NCBI GenBank assembly: GCA_023374045.1
Contig: CM041779.1
Span: 4,340,001-4,404,000 of the forward strand
Length of the DNA stretch: 64,000 nucleotides
Source: Limonium bicolor
Lineage: Eukaryota > Streptophyta > Magnoliopsida > Caryophyllales > Plumbaginaceae
Direction: 5' to 3'
The first letter of the stretch is position 1. The number at the start of each line of letters is the position of its first letter. The notes beneath the pieces are model-generated. The model saw only the letters and a program-made list of their open reading frames with translations. It was not told the origin of the DNA and did no database searches. Positions 22,527 to 34,871 of the stretch are shown here, piece by piece. The position numbers were made by a program, and so were the translations under genes.

Positions 22527-25500
22527 TACTTATTAGCCTAATTAATCGCTATTTTTAAATACGGGGTATTTCAGGAATAGCACTGCACTGACACACCGTA
22601 CGGGTGGCTCAGTCTGCATGGCGCACTTGCCACTGCAAGTGCCACACTAACCAAAGTATTAAATTTCAACCTGCCTTGCGCACTTGCTACAGCAAGTGCA
22701 GCAATGGTAATATCCCTAAAGGACCGAGTGGTCCAGGCAGTTACCAATAAACACTAAACTTTTATGTGAGTCCGTATGCAATAAAGCAGGACATAGCCTT
22801 TTAAAGGCAGAGGTACAAACCCTTGGGTTCGAGGTCGATAAACCTTGGGAAGACCTAGCCGGTCTGACCATTAAACCTAAAAAGAATATACCATATAGTT
22901 GAATACAAAAAGGGAGTAAGTAAGAATAACGGTAATTAGTGCCTACAAGCCTAAACCCAGAGCCGGTATGGACATAAACGCCAATTAATACTGGTGGGAA
23001 GTGTCGAGTCTTCAGGACCAGCATAACCATATTTAGGAAGTGCGCGACACTAGTGGTTTAACCACTACCGTTGAACATTGCCAGAGGGCAAGATGTGAAC
23101 TAAACAAGCAAAAACTCTAGAAAAAAAAATATATATATATATATAACAACCAACTAGGATTAAATTAAATAGCAGGACTAACAGTCATTTAACTATAACA
23201 ATAAACATTAGGCCTTTATCATGGAGTCCAGAATACACCAAAGGGTGTAACCCAAAAAAAAATTTGGGTCGAGTTAGAGAACTTAAAACTCATACCTGAA
23301 GGCGTTAACAGCCTAGGAGTGAACGGGAGAAATAGTAAGTAGTTACTGATCCCCACTCACAGATATCAGATGACGAGCATGTGGAAACCAGTATTAGGGC
23401 GATAATTCACAAATACCTATCTTGGAGTAGATAATAAAAAAAAATACATTAATAAAGGAACCCAAAGAACCCTGTAGGGCCATTCTAACATTAAAGGTTA
23501 AGGATTGGCTGCCTAGTTATTTCAACATAAATTACCGGGACTAAGAGTACGTTAACCACCGGGTACGAACACTACGATTGCACTAAACGCGACATGGGGC
23601 GACCACACTCCTAGGAGCTTGTGGGCCTGACAACCTAAATTAAATTAGTTGGGTAAGTAGTAATGTATCAGTATGGTACCCCATGTATGTAAACGAGTAG
23701 TGTGAGGACCCAGGAGGTAATCAACTCTGTGTCTAAGTCAGTGAATGGAATTCTGGCTAGGTAAACCATGAATTGATGAGAGAAATCTCAGTCATACCAA
23801 CAAGGTTGGGAAAATCAAGGATAGTTTAAAAAAAAAGAAGAAAGACAAAAAAACATAAGATCACAATCCTATAGTGAATAAGTCAGAACACAAGTTTAGA
23901 GATTTAAGTAAACAAGGAAGCCAAGGCCTATTTTATGGTAAAGGCGAGTTGAACCCGCAAAAAAAAAGAAATTGGGGTATTTTAGAAAGTTATGTAGAGC
24001 AACCTTAGTAAGATAATAGTTGCCACCAAAAAAAAAGGGGCACAGAAAGAGTTACCTATATTGCGCGAAGGGCGCTGCGATGACGTTACATTAAACAAAA
24101 ATAACCACATGCTCAAGCTATAAAAATGTTAGTATGTTAGTACCAATTAGGGCTGAACAGAAAACGAATGCCGAGCTAAAACCCACAGTCGTATTGTATG
24201 TTTACAACAAACGAGGGGCAAAAGCAAGCATTAAAGGAGATACTCTAAGTTGGAGACTAAATACTCCATGCAAACCACAATATCGGATAACCGTCAAATC
24301 GACTGGTTCATGGTGCGCAACAAGCGACCATTATAACAATTAGTAACCCAATTATGATAGTAAGAATCAGAACATGAAAGATCAGATAAACCAATGGATT
24401 CCCCTAATCGAATAAAGGGATGAACCATACGTGTGGGTAATAAAATACCAACACACTAGGGATTCGAGTCCACACCAGTAAAAGAGGACCAATAAGGTAC
24501 CTACGGAATGAACTCATTGCTGAAGGAATAACTTTGAGTCATGAAGCGCCAGTTAGTTGCGCATATCAGACTCGTTTTGACATTTAATGGAAATAATTAC
24601 AAGCACTAGGTGCTAGAGCATAGCTCGATAACCCTTATACCGAAGGTTAATTCGGTAGGGTGACATGAACCTTTGGAAATATACCATGAACATGTATGGA
24701 ATATAGGAAGAATAAATTAAATAGCTAATTGAAATAATAAGCGTGTGTGACAAACAATACCACGCAGTGAATAATTTACTCCATTCCCATAATTTATGGA
24801 AGACCGTGTAGAAAACACCGTCACATGGAGTTGAAATTGCTATCTAAAAGAGGGAAACTAACCATAAAGTAGTTGGGCATACTGCTTGCGGAGCGAGTGG
24901 GCCCATATTGCATAGGTTTGACATACCTAGCAGGTTTGGGGAAAATAAATGATGTGTTTACATCTCCCGATCAAACCGTATATAAATATACATACACCTA
25001 ACAGAGATAGGCTGTATAGCTAGAGGGGCTTAAGCCCAACCCTAGAAAAAGGGGGGGAGTAATGAAATAGGTAGCACATTAGTGCACGAATAAATCCACG
25101 GGAATGGAACATCTTGAACTTATTACTACAAGATGATATATTCGTAGATTACGTGGGCGTAATCATTTTAAGGGGGGTAGAGCGATTAAGCACGCTTAAA
25201 AATATACCGTACGTTGGAGTACGTAACACATGGTACACATGCTGCAAACACTATTATTGTACGTAGAGTACAAGTGTTATGATTGTGTTACATTACTTGA
25301 GGTAATTTTCTGATGTATTATGTGTATGAACATAAATATATGTTAGTTCGCATTAGTTATGGCGAATAGGAAAGGGAGTACAGATAGATTGTTCTTACCC
25401 TATTTCCAATTATTTACGCAAATATTGCGAACAATAGTCACATAACGCCTAACTTGTTAGCTCTGAAGTGAGAATTCAAGTAGGACTATCTGTAGATCTG

Positions 25501-25982
25501 ATGAGAGATTTCGGATAGAAGGAGTAGAAAGCTCCGTATTATGTGATTTTTGACTCGGTATGAAACCGATTGTTGAAATGCGATGAGTGAATCGGCATGT
25601 GACCGAAGTGTAACTTGGTGGAAGAAAATACTCTAGGAGTTGTATGAATAATAGTATGTCAAGAGAACTTGATACATGGTTAGGATACATGATCCTATAC
25701 GCCAATGACTAGATAAATCACGCTAGTTGACTTGTGTATCTATTGAACACAAGGTGGCAAGTAACAAGAGGAAACAAGATTAGAAATGAATAAACAATTA
25801 ATTGATTGAAATTGACGTGGGAAGTTGAACTTGATCCTGGTCCGATCAAGGGAAACCAAACACAAATTGAGGTGAGGGATAGTTCGACACTGACGCCGAC
25901 CACGTCGGGGTTGAATGACTCTCGAAACTTCCTACAAGTGGACACAGATATGAATAGAAATTGGAATTTAGGACTTCACTCG

Positions 25983-26180
25983 AAGAGCCGAGGACCGTGG
26001 AGTCCTTTGTCATTGGACCGGTGTGTCTGCGAGTGACATCACCCAAAGAGCCGTGGATCGCAGAGCCCTTTGTCATTAGACCGGCGTGTCTGCGGGTGAT
26101 AAAGGAAATTAGGTGATACTGTCTGAGGAGCCGTGGACCGCAGTGTCCTTCGTTATTAAACCGGTGTGCCCACGGTTAGT
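25983..26180. repeat. Tandem repeat, three units of about 63-80 bases
   Basis: Units begin near 25983, 26046 and 26126 and share AAGAGCCGTGGACCGCAG and CCGGTGTGTCTGCG phrases. A short frame over the first two units on the minus strand is a by-product of the repeat. Confidence 0.75.
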
Positions 26181-26365
26181 TGACGTTGGTTAGCATGGGG
26201 TTGGGGATCGTCAAGTCCTGGTCTTCATGACTGCTTCCCTGTGATTTGCCATTGTTAAACATATGCATACACTGGCACGTTGAGTGGTGTAGAGGTATTC
26301 GCGCGAGATACTAGCATATGGATTGGGGTGCGTGGAGTACCCCTACACCTTTGAGTACTTCTTGT

Positions 26366-26470
26366 TGGTTTTGTACCTTGTCAAGTGCTGTGTACAAATG
26401 AGTTTTGCACCTTGTCAAGTGCTGTGTACAAATGAGTTTTGCACCTTGTTTAGTGTTGTTTATGAATGAA
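26366..26470. repeat. Tandem repeat, three units of about 38 bases
   Basis: Copies of TTTTGCACCTTGTCAAGTGC followed by TGTGTACAAATGAG; the third copy is diverged. It lies close to the polypurine tract of element D. Confidence 0.75.
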
Positions 26471-26649
26471 GGTGTCATGATTATTGACTATGTGGAATGA
26501 GATCAATATTGTATCAAATGGGATACATATAGACTAGGTCTGAACGTAGTGGGATGTATTCCCTAGTGATGATCTGTCTGTGATTACTTAGTGGAACTGG
26601 ATTCCCTAGGTGAACTGATGTGAGTAAGGACTTCGGGACGAAGCCTTTT

Positions 26650-26663
26650 TAAGGGGGGTAGAC
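26650..26663 (+). other. Polypurine tract of element D
   Basis: TAAGGGGGGTAGAC sits directly before the LTR start TGAAATACCCC at 26664, preceded by TTCGGGACGAAGCC, the usual chromovirus phrase before the tract. This fixes element D as plus-strand. Confidence 0.85.
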
Positions 26664-29600
26664 TGAAATACCCCTAACCTTAAAAACTCAATTAAATGAT
26701 ATATAAATGATCTAAGATGATTATTAAACATCTAACTACATTGACTAAGGCCTAAACATCCCTTAAAAGTCAACTGAGAACAACAGTGGTCAACACAAAG
26801 CAAGATGTTGCACCCTTTGACTGTTTAGGGTAAATAAATACCCAAATGAACTACTTAGGACCTAACAATTTGTCCTAAGCATATTAACACATAAAGAAAC
26901 ACATTACAATTGTTGGAAAACACTCCAACACAAAAGAACAAGCATTTACATGCTTCAAGGTCAAGTAGGGCTAAAATGTGCTCTAAGAGAACCTTAAAGG
27001 TCTAATGACCTCTAAATGTTATAAAATTGGATACCATGATCAAATATCATGTAAGGAACACAACCAAACTGTTCTCAAGGAAAACAGAGCTCAGAAACAC
27101 CCTGCGACTCAAAATGTGCACTAAAATACCTTAAAGCACGTTTTTTGTGTATGAGCTCTAGGATATTGACTTTTTGTCATTTTAAAGACTAGAGCATGTT
27201 CTTTAAATCACTAATTTGACATGATAGACTATATTTTAAAGTCTAAATCCAAGTTTGAAAATAAAAATCCAAAACTGACAGTTTAGTATGAATAGTACCC
27301 GAAAATAACACATAATTACTTAACTTACCTTTAACCATGATCAAAGCTCACCTATTGCCTTGGTTAAATGCTGCCGACTTCAACCAGCTGTAATACCCAC
27401 TCATTCATCAATCTCCACTCTGTTATACAGCTGTTATGTGAGTCATCAAATACTATTCCTAAAGTAGTCATAAAATAACATTAAGTGACTTATAAGCTAA
27501 GTTAGCTCATTCTTCTTCATTTGCTGCCTTCCCTGCCGACAGCAGCCCTTCCTATCCTCCCTTTGCTTCTCCAAAAACGTGGGTAAGTCACCAAGAACAG
27601 AGGTGAACACCAATTGAGCTAGGTAAGCTTAATTAGTCATTAAATGTTCATTTTCTTCACAATTCTTACCTCTTTCAATGGAGCAAAGCACCAACCATTT
27701 CCATCAATGTTCTTAGGTTGTTTTGGAGGTTAAATGGAGGGTATATCTCGGCACTAACAAGGGAAGAAGGTGCAGAAAGCTAATCTTGTTCTTAAGGTAC
27801 AAAAATGTGCTTTAAGCTCATATCTTTTGATTCCCTTCAAATCCGGTTATGAAACTTTGTTTCCTAGCTTATAATCTTCATCTTAACATGATTATTCTGT
27901 TGGTATATCACGAGCTTCATGGTATAACCAGATCCAAGCCAAAAACACCATTTTTGGCATTTTAATCAAGGTAAAGATTAGCCATCTTCTAATCTGAGTT
28001 ATACGAGTTTAAAGCTTGGTTTTAATAGCTCTTTTGATTATCTTTACCTACTGTAATTATAGGCCGAAGACAACTTATACATACCTTGGTATTCTAAGGT
28101 AAATCTTACCTTAAAAATTACATTAAACACTTCTTATGGTTAGATCTTGCTTGGAGACTAACCATGCTTTAATTGATGTGTAAAAAAATGTAAATGATGC
28201 TGTGGAAACTTTATCCTAAGCAGGCCGTGGCCAAACAAGGCCTTAATTAGGCAAAAACAAGGTATAAATCACTTAAACCTTCACTTGGTATATTAATATG
28301 TAATTATACATATATATATGTATTGTGCCGTGAGTGAACAAGGTTTATAGGTCTTATTTTGACCTTTGGTGATTAAGGAATGATTTAATAAATTTTATAA
28401 CTAATTAATAAGCATAATTGTCAAAATTAAGACATTATGTGGAAAATTGGTAAATAAGGAAAACATATGTGCAAAGCCGCGAGTTTATAGTACTTTTGGG
28501 CATTTTATGTGTAATTCATTTCATAAGCTAATGTTTGTAATAAGGCCATGTACATTAGGCCATTTTAATTTAAGTTTAAAGCTTATTTATTTAAGTTTAT
28601 GCTTATACAATTAAGTTTGGGGCCAAACGGTAATTACTAGCTAAATATTAAGTCGTGGGCTTAATTTAGAGGAACTTAGAGTTTTAAATGAATTTAATAA
28701 AAATTATAACATTTTATAAAGCTTTGTGACAAAATTGTAAAAAAAAATAGAAAACTATAGGTTATACTTTGTAATTACTGAAAGGTTTGGGTCCAATTTG
28801 GTATTAGTTGTAAAAGTGACTATATAGGAGTCTTTAACCAAGTTTGGAGAATTTAAGGAATTAAAATACTACCTTATAATAAGATAGTTATTAAATTGTA
28901 AAGATTTATAAGGTTTGGGGTGATATTGGTATTTTTCGAAAACTAGGGGTACTTAATGGAGTTTAGTACAAACCTTAGATTATTAGGAATTTTTAGAAGT
29001 TGATTTGGGTAAATTTGGAGTTTATATGAATTATCTAGGTATATTATAAGATATTTCATAGCATTGTTACAAATGGGTAACAAGTGTGGTAAAACCGAGA
29101 TTTAGAGAAAATATAAGGTTAGTAATGATGTTTATAACCTTTTGGTATAGTTTGGTAATTTTTGGAATTATATATAAGGTTTTATGAAGATATATGTATA
29201 ATATATAGTTTTGGTGATATTAGAAACTATATGTTATTAAATGGGGTAAGTTGGTGAAAATAGAAAGTTAAGTGGAGAATAATTAATACCGAAAGTTTTA
29301 AGGGCTGTTTGGTATTTTATAACAATAAATAACTATAGGTTATAATTGTTTAATGACTTAAATGTCAAAATATATCTTATATAACTATAATATAACATTA
29401 TATAAATTATGTGGTGGATTTTGTAAATAATAGAGAATTATAGGTGCTGTTCGAAAATAATACTATTTTTGAATGAAATTTATCATATGGTTTTAATGTT
29501 ATAAGAGCTATAACATTTATAATATAAGAGGTATTCAGTAAAAAGAATGAATATGTATTATAATGATTTACCATATAATAAATAGTCCTATAAATGCATA

Positions 29601-31809
29601 TATATATAAATAAATATGTGTTATAGTGTGGAAAATATAATATAGTACAATAACTATATATTACCACAATTAAAATGATATGAGATAAAGGGAAAAGAAT
29701 TATAAACATTGGATATGGAATTCTAATGTTAAGTGTGTACATGAAATAATAAGGATTTATATAATTCAAAGTATTTGTACATATGAATTATACAACATTA
29801 CACTTGGAAAAAAACCTTAGAAAAATAAATACTAAGGTGAGGTGTATAATACATGATTAAGATTATGCATGCAATATAATGATAAACTATATCATATACA
29901 AGGTATATTAAACTACATGCGATAATAAACGTTTAAAGTTAAGTATATTAATATACTCGACATAACCGCGCATGTGATATAGCATTTTTCCTAATCCCGA
30001 GTTTAATCGAAAACCCGACAAACGTTATTAGTTAATAGCGGGGAATAACCGGGGGAGATTAATAACGGTACGGGGTGTCGTAGTGTATTGTTAATATGAG
30101 ATGCTGATGCATAGTGTGATGCATATTAATAGATTGTTAGAGGCGTCTCGAGGATCTCCAGGGAATTAGCTGATTCATACTCCACCGTAATACGATCCGG
30201 GTGAACGGTATGTTATTTATGTGGCTTGATTGTCTCTGAGGATTTCCTCAGTTCAGACATTGTGTGAAAATCTGTGATAAGATTGAATGTCTGCTTGTGT
30301 GAATTAATATGCTTGAGTTGTGTATTAATGCTGCTTATTATTATTACTGTTGAACGATAACAGTACAGTTCGTATATATGAACATATTATAAAACGAACT
30401 AGCGGCAATGATGCTACCTTATATGTGTAATAAGGAACGTAAGTAAACGTGTAGCATTAAGATAATAAGATATATACATTATCTGAGACTTATATACGGA
30501 GCATTGGCCTCTTTTAAACGCCGCTCTCGTATCTAACACTGGATCCCGAGTTGACATACTCAGGATTAGACTAACGACCTTAGTCTGTTGTGTTAGGAAA
30601 AATAGTAAAACAAATGCGATGGTATAGATCAGTTTATCAAGAGGATGTGGCTCTTGTTGTGAACTGTGATCCATTAACGATACTAGGATACCGTGTGGTA
30701 ACCGTAAGTATCTGGATAAATTTCCAACGGACTACAGATGGTTCGTAGGTCGGAGACTCTACCGCTGGAGTGGCTACTGCCGTGTGTGACTCGCCATAGG
30801 CGATAGGTAACTTAGAGACACGTCGTTCTAACGAGGCGTTGTCATCAGGCGTGACTGAACAATTACGAATGACTATATTAGCTCGTACATTAGGCGAACA
30901 TTATTTGGGCTTGTATACCAAGAACGGGAATCCATACTTGTTTATAGTTCTCGTTGTTTCACCTCGATTGTTCATTGGTTATGCTTGTGGTTATGTGTGT
31001 GGTATGTTGGATGTTGATTAAATGAGTCGCTGTACTCATATGTGTGTTGTGAATTGGATTGATTGAATCATTGTGTTTATATTTATGTTGTGAGCTGGAT
31101 GAGTTGAGTCGCTGTGCTCGTGTGTGGATTATGGTGGATTGTTTAGTCGAGCGAGTCGATGTACTCAACTATGAATTATTAGGTGATTGTTGGATTGGAG
31201 TCTATGTGCTCATATAAGCGTTGTAACGCTTTCAGTGGTATATTAAGATGCAATGTGTGAAGCCTGGGGCTTGTTTAATATTTGAGTTCACTGCAATATA
31301 TATTGTTGCTTTACAGTTATTATATAAAACTATCTGCATGAAAATGAATTGCATGCTCTCGACCAATTAACTGAGGGTCTGAGGGGGCATGACGGTCATG
31401 TAGTAACATACTCAGTAGGGGCTGATTCCATACCACATACACACATTTTTGCAGGTATGCAGGTATGCAGCTTCCGGTGTCGACAAAGAGAGTGACGCGC
31501 TGGGTAGTTTGATTACAGTTATTTAAACATGCACTGTTGCATTTGGATAAGAACCTGGAAACGTGTATAGGACTTGGATACTTAGAATGCTCACTGTGAA
31601 TGTATTTTATATTGGTTTGGGAAGTTTAGATCTATCTCTTGTTGTCACTGTGGGAAAATGTTTCGTATTAATGAATGTATCAGTAAGCACGTTATTACTC
31701 GTATGGGCGAGTAAGAACGGTAACACCAGTAGTATGATTGTTGAGTTTACCGCTGCGATTACGTTATTAATTAAGTTGATTAGGAGCCGAATAGAGTAGG
31801 GGTGTTACA
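26664..31809 (+). repeat. LTR L1 (3' LTR of element D)
   Basis: Runs TGAAATACCCCTAACC...GGGGTGTTACA, 5,146 bases. Read in reverse it matches L2 (37478-42311) over most of its length with many substitutions, so L1 and L2 are inverted copies of one LTR family. It contains the shared 13-mer at 30200-30212. No gene is seen; the AT-rich middle (28600-30000) is featureless. Confidence 0.85.
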
Positions 31810-32768
31810 TGTCTTGTCTTCGTATCGAGAATGCGGAGTGGTACTTCCTCATATCTTAAAGCGGGGTCCAACTCTAAAGTCTCTGGCTGTAAAACGTGCG
31901 ATGGATGGGGCACATACCTCTTCAACTGAGAAACGTGAAAGACGTCGTGCACCCTCCCGAGCTCTGCTGGTAAATCCAGTCTGTAGGCTAATGGGCCCAC
32001 TCGCTCCCTAATCGCTTAAGGTCCAACATACTTTGGGCTCAACTTGCCCTTCTGCCCAAACCGGAAGATCCCCTTCATGGGTGACACTCTGAGGAAAACC
32101 ATGTCGTCGGTAGTGAACTCAATGTCCCTCCTCCTGGTGTCTGCATATGACTTCTGCCGGTCCTGAGCTGCGCTCATGTTCCTACGGATCTGTAGGACAT
32201 CCTCCTTAATCTGCTCTAGGTACTCTGGTCCTAGAAGCGTATTCTCGCTGGCCTCATCCCAGCATAAGGGGGTCCTACAAGGTCTACCGTAAAGTGCCTG
32301 GAACGGTGGCATCTGTATCGAGGAGTGGTAGTTGTTGTTGTAGGCGAACTCTATCAAATGTAGGCGCTCTAACCAACTCCCCTGAATGTCTAAGGCACAT
32401 GCTCTCAGCATGTCCTCCAATGTCTGGATGGTCCTCTCACTCTGACCGTCGGTCTGTGGATGGAACGCCGTACTAAGCTTTAGCTTCGTACCTAAGGCTT
32501 CCTGAACCTGTCCCCAGAATCTAGACAAAAATCGAGGGTCCCTATCAGAAACAATAGTCTTTGGCACCCTATGGTGCCGGATCACCTCCTTCTGGAACAA
32601 GTCTGCTAACTTAGGGACCTTCCAGGTATCCTTCATCACAACAAACTTCGCCACCTTAGTCAAACGGTCCACAATGACCCATATCGTGTTCAGTCCTCCC
32701 TTAGTCGGTGGGAGACCGACAACGAAATCCATGGAGATGTCCTCGAACTTCCAGCAAGGAATAGGCAT
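31810..32768 (-). pseudogene. Integrase of element B, cut before the chromodomain
   Basis: Two frames (32016-32768 and 31810-32000) carry the integrase core: D in [12 protein letters not shown] in IVSDRDPRF and E in HPQTDGQSERT, then [15 protein letters not shown] and the C-terminal FLRVSPMKGIFRFGQKGKL. A stop lies just before the first Met, and a stop or shift near 32010 splits the end. The frame runs into LTR L1 after ILDTKTRH, where element A continues to a chromodomain. Confidence 0.88.
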
Positions 32769-32771
32769 AGA

Positions 32772-33644
32772 CTACACTAAACCTCCTGGTCTCCTATGCT
32801 CAAACTTAACCTTCTGACAGGTCAGGCATCTAGCAACATACTCAGCTACATCCTTCTTCATCCCACTCCACCAGAAATGGACCTTCAAGTCCTTGTACAT
32901 CTTAGAAGAACATGGGTGGACGGATAAGGACGAGCTATGAGCCTCCTGGAGTATCTTCTCCTTCAGGTCAGGAGACGACTCCGGAACACACAACTGACCA
33001 TTCAGCCGGATCATGCCATCATCACATAGTTCGAAGTCATACTTCAAACTCTCGAAACAACCATCCAACATCTTCAACCTGATACTCTGCATGTAATGAT
33101 CACCCTCCTGTGCAGCTCGTATCTCATCGATCATGCTGTTGTTTGCTAATAACGTGAACAAAGAATGAGCTCTGCGGCTCAGGGCATCAGCTACTACATT
33201 TCCCTTGCCCTCTTTATATCTAAGGTCTATATCGTAGTCCTTCAAGAACTCGACCCACCTTCTCTATCTCATGTTCAGCTCCTTCTGAGAGAAGAGATGC
33301 TGTAGACTCTTGTGATCAGAGTAGATGGTGACTGTCACACCGTAGAGATAGTGTCGCCAGATCTTCAAGGCGAAGACTACTGCACCTAACTCGAGATCGT
33401 GTGTGGGGTAGTTTACCTCATGCTTTTTCAGCTGCCGGGAAGCGTACGCAACTACCTTCCCATGCTGCATAAGCACACAGCCTAGACCGGTTCCAGAGGC
33501 ATCACAGTATACCTCGAACCCATCGGTGCCCTCAGGAATAGTAAGAATGGGTGCCGATGTAAGGAGATCCTTCAGTGACTGAAAGGACTGGTCGCACTCT
33601 GCAGTCCATAAGGACTGGGTCTCCTTCTTCATGAGATTAGTCAA
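32772..33644 (-). pseudogene. RNase H and integrase zinc finger of element B
   Basis: Two consecutive open frames separated by one stop codon near 33260. The first (33264-33644) has the end of the RT connection and RNase H ([27 protein letters not shown]). The second (32772-33245) has [10 protein letters not shown] and the HHCC finger ([22 protein letters not shown]). Confidence 0.87.
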
Positions 33645-34713
33645 TGGTTAGGCCTCCTTGGAAAAGTCTTCACGAACCTTCTATAGTAACCGGCCAAACC
33701 CAGAAAGCTGCGGACGTCTGTAACTGTCTTTGGTCTTGGCCAACTCTTTACTGCTTCAATCTTAGCAGGGTCTACGGATATCCCCTCTGCTGATATGATG
33801 TGTCCTAGAAATGACACGCTGTCTAGCCAGAACTCACACTTCGAGAGCTTGGCATACAGCAGGTTCTGTCTCATGATAGTCAAAACCTGTCTCAAGTGTA
33901 ACTCATGATCCTCCTTGGTCCTGGAATAGATCAGAATATCGTCGATGAAGACCACAACTGAACTATCAAGCTGTTCTCTGAAGAGACGGTTCATCAAATC
34001 CATGAATATAGCTGGTGCATTCGTCAACCCGAATGGCATAACGGTGAACTCAACCTCACGCACAGGCGGCAAGCCTGGCAACTCATCTGGAAACAAATCT
34101 GGAAAGTCTGCCACGACTGGAATGTCTACATCCATCTCGTCGCACTGTCTCGTGTCCTGTACGTAACAGAGGAAGGCTTGTCGGCCCTTCCTAACGTCCT
34201 TCATCAGGGACAATGCTGACACGATCCTGACAGTAGGTTCTCTCCTCACGCTTTGGTATGACACTGTTCTGCCGCTCGGCCCCTTCAACAGTAATCGATG
34301 CTCTGCACAATGAAGGCGGCCCTTATGCCTCTGTAGCCAATCCATGCCCACTATAATATCAAAGCCCAAGTTCTTGAACTCGATCTGATCTATGGGAAAG
34401 GTCTCAGCCACGATGCTGATCTCTAACCCGGTGTACTGCCTGGTGCAACCTACTTTCTCCTTCGAAGGAAGGGTGACTGAAAAGTCTGAAAGCTGTTCGG
34501 GGGCTACCCCCAACTTCTTAGCGAACACCGAGGAAACAAAAGAATGTGAAGCCCCTGAGTCGAACAATACAGAAGCACTAACACCATCAACAGGAAAGGT
34601 ACCTGAGATCAACTCTCGTATAAGCATCGAGTCCCAATAAATCACTAATTTACTGTCGATTGTAACTGTCATACCTGTGATGACATTACCGGACTCCTTG
34701 GCTTGCGCCATAT
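33641..34713 (-). pseudogene. Protease fused to a deleted RT, element B
   Basis: A continuous frame of 356 codons from ATG 34711. The protease motif is [12 protein letters not shown], then [17 protein letters not shown]. After [12 protein letters not shown] the frame jumps straight to [11 protein letters not shown], skipping the RT fingers and the first catalytic aspartate, while FIDDILIYS remains. Comparison with A shows about 385 bases missing between two GA(A/G)TTC hexamers, consistent with a microhomology deletion that stayed in frame. The frame begins two bases after a candidate acceptor (ATCTTAG|AT-ATG) in phase 1, matching the donor at 35723. RT cannot be active. Confidence 0.88.
34603..34674 (-). 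other. Possible short intron in the protease leader of B
   Basis: 72 bases with ACAG|GTATGACAG and GATCTCAG|GTACC at the ends. Removing it aligns B's VITG-TFPVDG with A's ILTG-TFPVNG, where A has no such insert. It is also open in frame, so it may be translated. Tentative. Confidence 0.4.
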
Positions 34714-34871
34714 CTAAGATGCAAATGGTACCCTCCTTTTCATCTCTGTGGCCTGAAGTTATGAATTAATGGTATCAACAACTGAACACATAATCTTGAA
34801 GGTACAAAAACTCTTATTTCATTCCTCCAACTGTATTTTACATGGTTACACACTTAGCTACTGCTATTACA

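Larger units (their letters stand above)
8233..22573 (-). mobile_element. Element A: Ty3/gypsy chromovirus with Gag-AlkB-Pol layout
   Basis: A complete LTR retrotransposon in structure: 3' LTR 8233-12152, PPT 12153-12168, coding region 12590-18454, PBS 18661-18672, 5' LTR 18678-22573. The order gag, AlkB, protease, RT, RNase H, integrase, chromodomain is Ty3/gypsy with one added domain. The chromodomain-like tail suggests the Tekay/Del chromovirus clade (from memory of the family). Every ORF carries frameshifts. The flanking 5-mers (GTCCT at 8228-8232, GGAAT at 22574-22578) do not match, so the two ends probably come from different insertion events. Confidence 0.92.
18678..22573 (-). repeat. 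Element A 5' LTR
   Basis: It pairs with 8233-12152. It has the same ends except for a strange extra segment near the outer end (22448-22526) that contains a second LTR-end sequence and a long A run. The palindromic array is at 20274-20662 and the shared 13-mer at 19977-19989. It should hold the promoter for the element, on the minus strand, but I could not place a TATA box with confidence. Confidence 0.92.
22574..26649 (+). other. Non-coding internal region of element D
   Basis: About 4 kb without a credible gene. The only open frames are under 85 codons and show no domain. It holds short hairpins (GCACTTGCTACAGCAAGTGC near 22680), small A runs and tandem repeats at 25983-26180 and 26366-26470. 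A second polypurine-like tract AAGGGGGGTAG lies at 25170 with no LTR after it. Confidence 0.6.
22574..31809 (+). mobile_element. Element D: non-coding LTR element, 3' part
   Basis: The internal part (22574-26649) has no gag or pol. It ends with a polypurine tract directly followed by LTR L1 in plus orientation, so this is the 3' half of a plus-strand element; its 5' LTR is absent. L1 is homologous to L2, the 5' LTR of element B, so D looks like a non-autonomous (LARD-like) partner using the same LTR family. It abuts element A at 22573 and the broken integrase of B at 31810. Confidence 0.72.

Noticed and set aside
22790..22860. Possible tRNA-like B box (GGTTCGAGGTC) in element D
   Set aside because: No A box at the right distance and no cloverleaf could be drawn.
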